Shown here one piece after another: positions 16,164 through 23,585 of a stretch of 64,000 bases of DNA; within the stretch, counting starts at the first letter, position 1, and every line of letters begins with the position of its first letter. Below the pieces are notes generated by a model. The model was not told the origin of the DNA and searched no databases. It saw only the letters and a program-made list of their open reading frames with translations. Origin of the DNA: VRUE01 sp963697805 (lineage in GTDB: Bacteria > Actinomycetota > Thermoleophilia > Solirubrobacterales > 70-9); assembly GCA_963697805.1 (NCBI GenBank), contig CAVOPB010000001.1, forward strand, positions 62,001-126,000, written 5' to 3'. A program made the position numbers and the translations under genes.

Positions 16164-16906
16164 CACGACCCCTCCTCGAACAGGACCACGGTAGAGCCGA
16201 CGTGGTCATCGGTCATCGGGACCTCGTCACGGGCGGTGGGGCGCAGGCCGGCCTCCTCCGCCTCCTCCTCGAGCCGCGCCGCGGAGAGGGCGAACAGCGG
16301 GATCTCGTCGACCGTCTCGCTCAGTTCCCCGGTCGGAGACACCAGCTGCCGCAGGCGGCGGACGAGGAGGCTCTCGCCCTCGATCACGATCTCCAGCGGC
16401 AGGCTCGAGTAGATCCAGCCCTCGACCTCGCGCGCGTCGGGAAGCGGCGGCGGGATGTCGTCGGTGGCCGCAGGCACCCGCTCGACGATCGCAAACGCGG
16501 CGGCCCCGCCGGGGCGAAGATGGCGGGCGACGGAGGAAAGGCATCCATACCTCCCCCCCGAGCCGTCGAACAGCTGCGCCAACTGTGTCGGCGCCAGCAC
16601 CAACCCGAACTCCTCGTCGAGGTCGAAGTCACGTGCGTCGGCGGCCACCGCCTCGGCCGGCAACCCCGCCGCGCGCCGGTTGAAGGTCTCGACAAGATCA
16701 TCGTCGAGCTCGATCCCGACGACGCGATGCCCCCGCCGCGCCAGGTGAAGCGCGACGCGGCCGGTTCCGCAGCCGAGGTCGAGGACCGGGCCCTCGCCGG
16801 ACTCGGCGAGTCTCTCCCAGAGGGAGAGGTCGGCCTCGTAGGCGCCGCACTCGAGGTCGTGCCAGACGACCGCAGCGCCATCGATGCCTGCTCGCTCCGC
16901 GCCCAT
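16163..16906 (-). CDS. Class I SAM-dependent methyltransferase between murT and gatD
   Basis: 247 residues from ATG 16906. LDLGCGTGRVALHLARRGH near residue 43 is motif I and GIELDD motif II, so SAM binding is well supported; the substrate is unknown. It lies between the two subunit genes of the lipid II amidase and is coupled to gatD by TGATG, which suggests an envelope-related substrate or a control role (inference). Its first residues, MGAERAG, match the start of the SAERA peptide, so the N-terminus seems to derive from a repeat unit. The micro-ORF TGA overlaps this ATG. Confidence 0.82.
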   Translation of the reverse strand: MGAERAGIDGAAVVWHDLECGAYEADLSLWERLAESGEGPVLDLGCGTGRVALHLARRGHRVVGIELDDDLVETFNRRAAGLPAEAVAADARDFDLDEEFGLVLAPTQLAQLFDGSGGRYGCLSSVARHLRPGGAAAFAIVERVPAATDDIPPPLPDAREVEGWIYSSLPLEIVIEGESLLVRRLRQLVSPTGELSETVDEIPLFALSAARLEEEAEEAGLRPTARDEVPMTDDHVGSTVVLFEEGS

Positions 16907-16974
16907 CACAAAAGTTCCCGCTTCGCTCGCGGCGCGAAGGGACAGAGATGGACGCTTGCTCGCTCCGCGCTCAC
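16883..16974 (-). repeat. SAERA cassette, copy 4 (tandem)
   Basis: A full unit (16974-16906) and a second left box (16905-16883), period about 68 bases, filling the murT-methyltransferase junction. The first unit starts in the murT stop codon (GTGA). The second left box lies inside the methyltransferase coding region. Confidence 0.7.
16906..16974 (-). CDS. SAERA micro-ORF, 22 residues, between murT and the methyltransferase
   Basis: Starts at GTG 16974 as VSAERAS, continues HLCPFAPRAKRE and ends LL before TGA. Its GTG overlaps the murT TGA (GTGA), and its TGA overlaps the methyltransferase ATG (TGATG). It is therefore wedged with overlaps on both sides, as expected for a translated link in a polycistronic mRNA. 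Same length class and frame as the copy at 11600. Confidence 0.45.
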   Translation of the reverse strand: MSAERASVHLCPFAPRAKRELL

Positions 16975-18362
16975 CGCCAAAACTCCTCGGCAAGGCCGCG
17001 CGACGAGAGGAGCCGGTGCAGCTCCAGCAGCGCGGTGTAGGTGGGGAGGATGAAGAGCTGGCCGGGCGCCGCCGCGACCGCTGCGTCGAGCGAGCGCTCG
17101 ATGTCCGGCTCGACCTCGATCGCATCAGGGGGCCAGCCCGCGTACTTCAGGCGCAGCGCCATCTCCGGCGCCCGGGTCCCGGCGCAGGTCACACGTCGGA
17201 CGCGACGCTCGAGCAACTCGAAGTCGGCGTCCCAGATCCAGGAGACGTCGCGGCCGTCGGCGATCCGATCGTTGAGGCCGATCCAGAGATCGAGTCCCGC
17301 GTCGGCCTCGAGCCGCAACGTCCGCAGAACCTCGTTGGCCCCGGCCGGGTTCTTGACCAGCAGGATCGAGGCCCGGGTGCCGTCGATCTCGATCTTCTCG
17401 ACTCGACCGAAGGCCGCCCGGGCGCCGGCCAGCCCGCTCGGGATCCGCGCCTCGGCGACGCCAAGCTCGAGGCCGGCCGCGACCGCGGCGAGCGCGTTGT
17501 AGACGTTGTAGAGGCCCGGCATCGAGAGCTCGAGGCCGAACTCACCGGCCGGGGTGCGAACGGTGACGGTCGAGCCCTCCATCCCGCGCAGCTCGATCGC
17601 CGTCGCCGCGACGTCGGGCGCCGGCCTCTCGGCGCCGCAGTTGGGGCACGAGTAGTGCCCGAGGTGGCCGACGAACGCCCGCTCGTAGGAATAGGGGTGG
17701 CCGCAGCGCCGACAGTGCTTGGCGTCGAAGGCGTGCTGCAACTCGGGCAGCGCCTGCGAGGGGTCCTCGATCCCGAAGTAGACGACGCCCTCTCGCCGGC
17801 CCTGGTCGGCATCGCGGCCGAGGTCGGCGACCAGCGGGTCGTCGGCGTTGAGGACGAACCGCGTCCGGCCGACCCGATCGGCGACAGTCCTCGCCCATCC
17901 GTCGGCCAGGACCTCGATCTCGCCATAGCGGTCGAGCTGATCCCGAAAGAGGTTGCCGAGCACGATCAGTGTCGGGTCGAGCTGGGCGGCGACCTTCGGC
18001 AGCCACGCCTCATCGACCTCGAACAGGCCCTCGCTGCCCTCCTGCTCGAGCAGGGCGGTCGCGATCCCCCAGGTCATGTTCGAGCCCGCCCGGTTGTGGA
18101 CCGGCGTCCGCCCCTCGGCCTCGAGCACGGCCGCGACCATCCCCGCCGTCGTCGTCTTGCCGTTGGTGGCGCTCACCAGGGTCACGCCGCGGCCGAGCCG
18201 GGAGCCGAGGCGGGTGATCGCGTCGGGGGCGAGGCGCAGCAGAACCCTCCCCGGCAGCGTCGTGCCGCCGCCGCGGCCGCTCGCCCGGCTGGCGGCGCCG
18301 AGCGCCCGTGCCGCCGCCCGCTTGGCGCCGAACACCGCTCCGTTGCGCCCGCTGGCGCTCAA
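16971..18362 (-). CDS. murT: MurT: Mur-ligase-type subunit of lipid II isoglutaminyl synthase
   Basis: 463 residues from TTG 18362, with GAGGG 7 bases upstream. The Mur-ligase P-loop ATNGKTTT is near residue 70. A zinc-ribbon insertion CRRCGHPYSY...CPNC lies near 215-240, as in characterised MurT. The C-terminal third is the DUF1727 domain. MurT activates the D-Glu carboxylate of lipid II with ATP and takes ammonia from GatD. Its TTG start lies one base after the upstream lipid kinase stop. Confidence 0.9.
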   Translation of the reverse strand: MSASGRNGAVFGAKRAAARALGAASRASGRGGGTTLPGRVLLRLAPDAITRLGSRLGRGVTLVSATNGKTTTAGMVAAVLEAEGRTPVHNRAGSNMTWGIATALLEQEGSEGLFEVDEAWLPKVAAQLDPTLIVLGNLFRDQLDRYGEIEVLADGWARTVADRVGRTRFVLNADDPLVADLGRDADQGRREGVVYFGIEDPSQALPELQHAFDAKHCRRCGHPYSYERAFVGHLGHYSCPNCGAERPAPDVAATAIELRGMEGSTVTVRTPAGEFGLELSMPGLYNVYNALAAVAAGLELGVAEARIPSGLAGARAAFGRVEKIEIDGTRASILLVKNPAGANEVLRTLRLEADAGLDLWIGLNDRIADGRDVSWIWDADFELLERRVRRVTCAGTRAPEMALRLKYAGWPPDAIEVEPDIERSLDAAVAAAPGQLFILPTYTALLELHRLLSSRGLAEEFWR

Positions 18363-18363
18363 C

Positions 18364-19263
18364 TCAGCCCTCGGCCTGGGGGCGGGGCACGATCACGCTG
18401 AGGGCGCGCGGCAGGATGCGCAGGGCCGCCGGCAGGTCGGTCAGGTGCTCGCCGTCGGCGTAGACCGGGATCGGCCGGCTGGCGCTCAACTCCAGGTGCG
18501 ACGCCCGGAAGACACGGACCTCGTCGAGCTCGACGTGGGTTCCCTTGAACACCTTCGGCAGGTTACCCACGAAGCGGAGCTTGCCGCCCTCGCCGACCAT
18601 CACCACGTCGAACAGCCCGTCGTCGAGCTCGGCGTCGGGAGCGACGAACATGCCGCCGCCGAAGGCCCGGTTGTTGGCGACCGAGACCGAGTAGCCGGTG
18701 AACCGGGTCCGCTCCTCATCGACCCTCACGGTGAAACGAGCCGGCTTCCACCGCACCAGAGTCCGCAGCGCCGCATAGGCGTAGACGAGGCTGCCACGGA
18801 AGCGCTTGGTTTCGTTGGCGAGCCGGTTCGCTTCAGAGTCGAACCCGACGCTGACGATGCCGAGGAAGCGCTTCCCGTTGGCCTCACCGACGTCGATCAG
18901 CCGCGAGTGCCCGGCGGCGAGGACTTCGACCGCCGCCTCCGGCTCCTCGGGGACCTCGAGGACCCGGGCCAGATCGTTGCCCCGGCCGCCGGGGATGATC
19001 CCGAGTGGCGTCTCGGCACCGGCCATCGCGCCGCCGACGGCGCCGATCAGCCCGTCGCCGCTGACGACGACGGGAAGCTCACCGGCCTCTACCGCGCGCA
19101 GCGCGGCCTCGACGCCGTGGTCGAGGTCCCTGGTCCGCAGGACGCGGAACTCGACCCGGCGCTCGTCGAGCGCGGCCTCGATCTGGGGCAGCAGCTTCAG
19201 CGTCCTGCCGCCGGCCGAGGAGGGATTGACAAGCAGCACCAGGGGCATGCCCGAGCTCTCCAT
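18364..19263 (-). CDS. Diacylglycerol/lipid kinase (DagK/YegS family)
   Basis: 299 residues from ATG 19263 (ATG 19248 is possible). The DAGK catalytic domain starts with VNPSSAGG. The family motif GGDGT reads SGDGL here, and the nucleotide loop is GIIPGGRGNDLAR instead of GTGNDFAR. The C-terminal part has VSVANNRAFGGGM and PDAELDDGLFDVV, typical of the family. It likely phosphorylates a membrane lipid (diacylglycerol or undecaprenol). It sits directly upstream of murT and is probably cotranscribed with the lipid II amidation genes. Confidence 0.87.
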   Translation of the reverse strand: MESSGMPLVLLVNPSSAGGRTLKLLPQIEAALDERRVEFRVLRTRDLDHGVEAALRAVEAGELPVVVSGDGLIGAVGGAMAGAETPLGIIPGGRGNDLARVLEVPEEPEAAVEVLAAGHSRLIDVGEANGKRFLGIVSVGFDSEANRLANETKRFRGSLVYAYAALRTLVRWKPARFTVRVDEERTRFTGYSVSVANNRAFGGGMFVAPDAELDDGLFDVVMVGEGGKLRFVGNLPKVFKGTHVELDEVRVFRASHLELSASRPIPVYADGEHLTDLPAALRILPRALSVIVPRPQAEG

Positions 19264-19271
19264 TGCGTGGG

Positions 19272-19277
19272 AGCCTA
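19272..19277 (-). promoter_or_regulatory. Leaderless-type -10 box for the lipid kinase operon (TAGGCT)
   Basis: Minus-strand TAGGCT, 8 bases before ATG 19263. Confidence 0.5.
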
Positions 19278-19294
19278 TTCGCGCCGCTACCCGC

Positions 19295-19948
19295 TCAGGC
19301 GGCCGGAAGACGCCCGACATAGAACGTCCCGGCGCCGGCCACGCCGATCTCGACCGGCTCGATCCCGTGCTGGAGGAACTTCCAGTGCAGAAGCGAGGGA
19401 CGGGTGTAGAAGGGGGTCTCCGGCCCCCAGCTCGAGGCGACGATCACCTGGCCTCCGGGGCGCAGGACCCGCTCGAGCTCGCCGAAGAAGGGCGGCATGT
19501 TGAGCATCGCGATGAGGTCGAAGGAGTCCTCGGCGTAGGGGAGGGAGGAGGCGTCGCCAACCTTGAACGCGACCCTTCCCTCGGGGTCGAGCCCGACCTT
19601 TGCGATGGCGGCATGGATCATCTCCTCCGAGAGGTCGATCCCCCGTACCCGCGCCTGCGGGAACTCGCGGGCGAGGAAGAGGGTCCCCTCACCGGTTCCG
19701 CAGCCGACGTCGAGGATCCGCTCCGGGGCGGGGGAGACGTGGAGGGCGGCGGCGGCCAGGGGCTCGAGGTGGGCGACGGTGCCGGCGCCGGTCCGCTGGT
19801 CCCAGGCTGTGGCCCGCTCCGAGAAGAACCGCCGCACCGGGCCGCGCAGCAGCGGCCACAGCCACGGCGCCCGCGCCACGACATTGTTGATCGTGCGGCC
19901 GATTGTGCGGTTTCGACGCGAAATTCCAGGGCGTTCCTCTGACGACAC
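19295..19948 (-). CDS. Class I SAM-dependent methyltransferase
   Basis: About 217 residues from GTG 19948. This start is uncertain: GTG codons further in are possible, and no strong ribosome-binding site is visible. DVGCGTGEG (near 78) is motif I, GIDLSEEM motif II and VLRPGGQVIV motif V. Fits the UbiE/Methyltransf_11 type; the substrate is unknown. Divergent from the cyclophilin gene with only a 33-base gap. Confidence 0.8.
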   Translation of the reverse strand: MSSEERPGISRRNRTIGRTINNVVARAPWLWPLLRGPVRRFFSERATAWDQRTGAGTVAHLEPLAAAALHVSPAPERILDVGCGTGEGTLFLAREFPQARVRGIDLSEEMIHAAIAKVGLDPEGRVAFKVGDASSLPYAEDSFDLIAMLNMPPFFGELERVLRPGGQVIVASSWGPETPFYTRPSLLHWKFLQHGIEPVEIGVAGAGTFYVGRLPAA

Positions 19949-19965
19949 CTCTCGATCATTCCAAT

Positions 19966-19971
19966 TAGGGT
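19966..19971 (+). promoter_or_regulatory. -10-like box for the cyclophilin gene (TAGGGT)
   Basis: TAGGGT, 10 bases before ATG 19982. This would leave a leader of only a few bases. Confidence 0.35.
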
Positions 19972-19981
19972 TCCGCCTTCG

Positions 19982-20671
19982 ATGAGCGAGGAGGGCGCAG
20001 AGGAGCGGAAGGTCGACCAGCGGTTGATCATCCTCGGCGTGTTCGCCCTCATCGCGGTGGCGATCGTGGCCGCGATCGTGATCGGGCGCAGCGGCGACAG
20101 CGAATCGGGCTCGACCGGCGCCGCCGGCTGCCGCCAGGTCGAACCGCCCGAACCGAAGAACGTCAGCTTCAAGGCGCCCAAGCAGACCGTGAAGAAGGGG
20201 GAAGCGCTCACCGCGGTCGTCGAAACCAGCTGCGGAACCTTCGAAATCGCCCTCGACTCCACCCGGGCGCCGAAGACCGTCAACTCCTTCGTCTTCCTCT
20301 CCGAAGAAGGGTTCTACGACGGCCTCACGTTCCACCGCGTCGTCCCCGAATTCGTGATCCAGGGGGGCGACCCGCTCGGCGACGGCACCGGCGGGCCGGG
20401 CTACAGCGTCGACGAGAAGCCGCCGGCGAATCTCGCCTACACGAAGGGCGTCGTCGCGATGGCGAAAAGCGGTGCCGAGCCGCCCGGGCGCTCCGGCAGC
20501 CAGTTCTTCGTCGTCGTCGGAGCCGACGCCGGGCTGCCGCCCGAATACGCCCTCGTCGGCAAGGTCAGCGACGGCCTCGATGTCGTCGAACGAATTGCCG
20601 AACTCGGCACCCCGGCTGAAAAACCGAAACAGACCGTCCTCATCGAACAGATGGAAATCGAACGCGACTGA
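19982..20671 (+). CDS. Membrane-anchored cyclophilin-type peptidyl-prolyl isomerase
   Basis: 229 residues: short cytoplasmic N-terminus, one membrane helix (about 16-36), then an extracytoplasmic cyclophilin domain. FHRVVPEFVIQGGDPLGDGTGGPGY, GSQFFV and ALVGKVSDGLDVV are active-site segments. It should help fold exported proteins and fits with the VKOR-DsbA pair 2.4 kb away. Codon use changes at the membrane boundary: by hand count 4 GAG and no GAA before the helix, 16 GAA and 2 GAG after it. Confidence 0.92.
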   Translation: MSEEGAEERKVDQRLIILGVFALIAVAIVAAIVIGRSGDSESGSTGAAGCRQVEPPEPKNVSFKAPKQTVKKGEALTAVVETSCGTFEIALDSTRAPKTVNSFVFLSEEGFYDGLTFHRVVPEFVIQGGDPLGDGTGGPGYSVDEKPPANLAYTKGVVAMAKSGAEPPGRSGSQFFVVVGADAGLPPEYALVGKVSDGLDVVERIAELGTPAEKPKQTVLIEQMEIERD

Positions 20672-20681
20672 GCCGCCGCAC

Positions 20682-20687
20682 TAGGCT
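20682..20687 (+). promoter_or_regulatory. Leaderless-type -10 box for the peroxiredoxin gene (TAGGCT)
   Basis: TAGGCT, 6 bases before ATG 20694, in the 22-base gap after the cyclophilin stop. Confidence 0.55.
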
Positions 20688-20693
20688 TTCGAC

Positions 20694-21194
20694 ATGGCGA
20701 AGGTCGACGTCGGCGACGAAGCACCCGAGTTCGAGCTGCCCGGCACCGGCGGCAGGACCTACCGGCTCGCCGACTACCGCGGCGGCAATCTCGTGATCGC
20801 CTTCTACCCGGGCGACGCCACCCGCGTCTGCACCGCCCAGTTCTGCTCCTACCGCGACAACGCCGATCGTCTCGACCGCCTCGACGCCGACGTGATCGGG
20901 ATCTCGCCGCAATCGGTCGACTCGCACGAGCGCTGGACCCAGGAGCAGGAACTGAACGTGCCGCTGCTGGCCGACGAAGACCTGGCGGTGTCGAAGCTCT
21001 ACGGGGTCGTCGGCTGGGCCACGCCGCTCGCCAAGGCAGTCGGGCTCGCGACCACGAAGGGCGGCTCCTACGTGATGCGCTCGATCTTCATCGTCGACGG
21101 CGAGGGGAGGATCCGCCACCGGCACACGTCGCGGACCGGCGCCGGCTACCAGTCGGTCGGGGACATCGAGCGGGCGCTCGCCGCCGTCGACTGA
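20694..21194 (+). CDS. Peroxiredoxin (AhpC/TSA, BCP-like)
   Basis: 166 residues. The active-site stretch YPGDATRVCTAQFC places the peroxidatic cysteine at residue 46 and a likely resolving cysteine at 51, the C-x4-C spacing of atypical 2-Cys BCP enzymes. It reduces hydroperoxides with electrons from thioredoxin. Its TGA overlaps the ATG of the next gene (TGATG), so the two are translationally coupled. Confidence 0.92.
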   Translation: MAKVDVGDEAPEFELPGTGGRTYRLADYRGGNLVIAFYPGDATRVCTAQFCSYRDNADRLDRLDADVIGISPQSVDSHERWTQEQELNVPLLADEDLAVSKLYGVVGWATPLAKAVGLATTKGGSYVMRSIFIVDGEGRIRHRHTSRTGAGYQSVGDIERALAAVD

Positions 21195-22015
21195 TGGCCG
21201 CCGAGCCGGTCCAGTTCGAGGCCGGCGGCGGGCTGACGATCCGCGGCGAGCATTCCGGGGAGGGGCCGGCGGTCGTCCTCTGCCATGGCATCACCGCGAC
21301 CCGGCGCTACGTGGTCCAGGGGTCGCGCGTCCTCGAGCGCGCCGGCCGCACCGTCGTCACCTACGACGCGCGCGGGCACGGCGAGTCCGACCCCGCCCCG
21401 CAGGGCCGGAGTTATGGATACCCGGAGCTGGTCGATGACCTCGAGTCGGTGGCCGCGGCGACGGCGGGGGAGGGGCCCTTCGTCCTCGGCGGCCACTCGA
21501 TGGGCGCCCACACCGCGGTCGCCTACGCGCTCTGCCACCCCGAGCGCCTCGCCGGGCTGGTCGTGATCGGGCCGGTCTACGCCGGCGAGATCTCCGAGGT
21601 TCGGCTCGAGTACTGGGACGGCCTCGCCGACGCGCTCCGCGACGGCGGCGTCGAGGGATTCGTCGCCTATGTCGCAGAGCACCAGGAGACCGATCCCGAA
21701 TGGCACGAGACGGTCGCCCGGATCACCCGCGAACGAATGCTGCTCCACCGCCACCCCGAGGCCCTCGTCGACGCGATCCGCGACATCGCCCGCTCGCGGC
21801 CTTTCGGCTCACTTTCCGACCTCGGCGCGCTGGAGGTTCCCACCCTCGTGGTCGCCAGCCATGACGGCGCCGACCCAGGCCACCCGCGGGCCGTCGCCGA
21901 GGCCTACGCAGAACACCTGCCGCGAGTGCGCCTAATCGGCGAGGAGGAGGGGCAGTCGCCACTCGCCTGGCAGGGCGGGAAGCTCTCGCGCGAGATCGCG
22001 AAATTCATCCTCTAG
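21194..22015 (+). CDS. Alpha/beta hydrolase
   Basis: 273 residues. VVLCHGI provides the oxyanion region, YDARGHGESD follows strand 4, and GHSMG holds the nucleophilic serine near residue 102. SHDGADPGHP contains a candidate acid. Where the catalytic histidine normally follows, the sequence reads EEEGQSPLAWQ with no His, so the triad may be incomplete or use another histidine. Coupled to the upstream peroxiredoxin; substrate unknown. The TAG stop opens the next gene's -10 box. Confidence 0.87.
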   Translation: MAAEPVQFEAGGGLTIRGEHSGEGPAVVLCHGITATRRYVVQGSRVLERAGRTVVTYDARGHGESDPAPQGRSYGYPELVDDLESVAAATAGEGPFVLGGHSMGAHTAVAYALCHPERLAGLVVIGPVYAGEISEVRLEYWDGLADALRDGGVEGFVAYVAEHQETDPEWHETVARITRERMLLHRHPEALVDAIRDIARSRPFGSLSDLGALEVPTLVVASHDGADPGHPRAVAEAYAEHLPRVRLIGEEEGQSPLAWQGGKLSREIAKFIL

Positions 22016-22018
22016 GCT
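22013..22018 (+). promoter_or_regulatory. -10 box overlapping the hydrolase stop codon (TAGGCT)
   Basis: The stop TAG of the hydrolase begins TAGGCT, 7 bases before ATG 22026. Confidence 0.5.
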
Positions 22019-22025
22019 AGATCCG

Positions 22026-22331
22026 ATGGACGAGGGCAATCCGATCCACTACATGGCGGTGCCGCGCGGCACGCCCGTCTACGGGTCCGACGGGGTCGAG
22101 GTCGGCAGCGTCATCGAGATGCTCGACAACAGTCGCGAGAACATCTTCGACGGCGTCGTGTTCAGGGGCGGCGACGGGAAGTCACGCTTCGCCGACGCCC
22201 CGGAGGTCGCGAGGACGGCGGAACGGGCCGTCACCCTGACGATCAGCTCCGAGGAGGCAAGGGAGCTCGGCCCGCCCGAGAAGCCGAGCCGCCCCGGCGG
22301 CCGTATCGGGCGGATGTTCAGACCGCGCTAA
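22026..22331 (+). CDS. Small PRC-barrel-like protein
   Basis: 101 residues. The first 80 look like a PRC-barrel/DUF2171-type beta domain: PRGTPVYGSDGVEVGSV followed by a long beta hairpin (FDGVVFRGGDGKSRFADAPEV). The tail is Pro/Arg-rich. No catalytic residues are recognisable. Such domains often bind RNA or partner proteins; no specific role is inferred. Confidence 0.65.
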   Translation: MDEGNPIHYMAVPRGTPVYGSDGVEVGSVIEMLDNSRENIFDGVVFRGGDGKSRFADAPEVARTAERAVTLTISSEEARELGPPEKPSRPGGRIGRMFRPR

Positions 22332-22342
22332 GGAAGAGAGCA

Positions 22343-22348
22343 TAGGCT
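22343..22348 (+). promoter_or_regulatory. Leaderless-type -10 box for the VKOR gene (TAGGCT)
   Basis: TAGGCT, 7 bases before ATG 22356. Confidence 0.55.
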
Positions 22349-22355
22349 CGAATCG

Positions 22356-22787
22356 ATGTCCGCACCGAGCGAGGGGACTCTGCGAGCCGTGAGCACGTTC
22401 GTCGCGGCCTTCGGGATCGGCGTCGCGACCTACATCGCGATCGCCGAGTCCGGTGGCGGCGCTCCGGCCTGCATCGCCGGCGGAGGCGGCTGCGAGACGG
22501 TCGCTGAAAGCGCATATGCGGATCTGGTCGGGATCAACGTCGCCGTGATCGGGATCGTCGGCTACGTCCTGCTGCTGGTGGCTGCGCTCCTGCGCGGCGA
22601 CGGCGCCCGGATCGGCGGCTTTGCGCTCGCGCTGACGGGCTTCGGGTTCAGCGTCTACCTAACCTACCTGGAGCTGTTCGTGATCGACGCGATCTGCCAG
22701 TGGTGCCTGATCAGCGCGATCCTGATGACGATCCTGTTCGGCCTCAATTCGGTCCGCATGCTTCGCTACACAGGGAGGGAACCATGA
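22356..22787 (+). CDS. Vitamin K epoxide reductase (VKOR) family protein
   Basis: 143 residues with four hydrophobic segments. CIAGGGGC (about 38-45) is the loop cysteine pair and CQWC (about 114-117) the quinone-proximal redox motif, as in bacterial VKOR. In actinobacteria VKOR replaces DsbB and reoxidises a DsbA-like thiol oxidase with electrons to menaquinone. The stop overlaps the start of exactly such a DsbA gene. Confidence 0.92.
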   Translation: MSAPSEGTLRAVSTFVAAFGIGVATYIAIAESGGGAPACIAGGGGCETVAESAYADLVGINVAVIGIVGYVLLLVAALLRGDGARIGGFALALTGFGFSVYLTYLELFVIDAICQWCLISAILMTILFGLNSVRMLRYTGREP

Positions 22788-23548
22788 GCGCGAAGAAGGA
22801 GCGAGAACGCCGTCGTGAGGAGCGCTTGGAGCGCCAGGGAGAGGCGGCCGAGAACGAGCGCCGTCAGCGCCTGATCAAGATCGCCAGCGCCGCCGGTTTC
22901 CTCGCGATCATCGCCGTCGTAGTGCTCGTCGTCGTCAGCCAGAGCCAGACGAGCGGCGGCGACACCTCGCTCGAGAGCGTCGACGAAGTCGAACGCAACC
23001 TCGTCAACATCCCGCAGGACGGACTCACGCTCGGGCGCCCGACCGCGAAGGTGACCCTTGTTGAGTTTGGAGATCTTCAATGCCCGATTTGCAGGGACTT
23101 CGCCGTCAAGGTGCTGCCCGAACTGATCGCCTCGAAGGTCCGTTCCGGTGAAGCGGCGATCGAGTACCGGAACTACCCGATCCTCGGCCCGGAATCGGAA
23201 ACTGCCGCGGCGGCGGCGATCGCGGCCGCCGAACAGGATCGAGGCTGGGAGTTCATCGAGCTCTTCTACAAGAACCAGGGGATCGAGGACACCGGCTACG
23301 TCACCGCGGACTTCCTGACCTCGATCGCCAAGGGCGCAAAGGTCGCCGACATTCCGCGCTGGAACCACGACCGCGCAACCGGACGCGACCAGGCCGAGGT
23401 CGAACGCACGACCGCCGAGGCGGAACAGCTCGGGTTCGGCGGCACGCCCTCATTTGCGGTCGAAGGGCCGGGGACGAAGGGGCTGGAACCGCTTGGAAGC
23501 CTGGGAACACTGGGGGAATTCGAAGAAGCGATCGAAGCCGCGTCCTGA
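22784..23548 (+). CDS. DsbA-like membrane-anchored thiol-disulfide oxidoreductase
   Basis: 254 residues from ATG 22784, which has GGGAGGGA upstream and overlaps the VKOR stop (ATGA). A basic cytoplasmic N-terminus and one helix (about 34-54) precede a thioredoxin domain with CPIC near residues 99-102 and a cis-proline segment FGGTPSFAVEG. It introduces disulfides into exported proteins and is reoxidised by the adjacent VKOR. Codon use shifts from GAG in the cytoplasmic part towards GAA outside. Confidence 0.93.
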   Translation: MSAKKERERRREERLERQGEAAENERRQRLIKIASAAGFLAIIAVVVLVVVSQSQTSGGDTSLESVDEVERNLVNIPQDGLTLGRPTAKVTLVEFGDLQCPICRDFAVKVLPELIASKVRSGEAAIEYRNYPILGPESETAAAAAIAAAEQDRGWEFIELFYKNQGIEDTGYVTADFLTSIAKGAKVADIPRWNHDRATGRDQAEVERTTAEAEQLGFGGTPSFAVEGPGTKGLEPLGSLGTLGEFEEAIEAAS

Positions 23549-23585
23549 TTCCAGGTTCACATAACCGTCATTATCGTGCGTTGAA

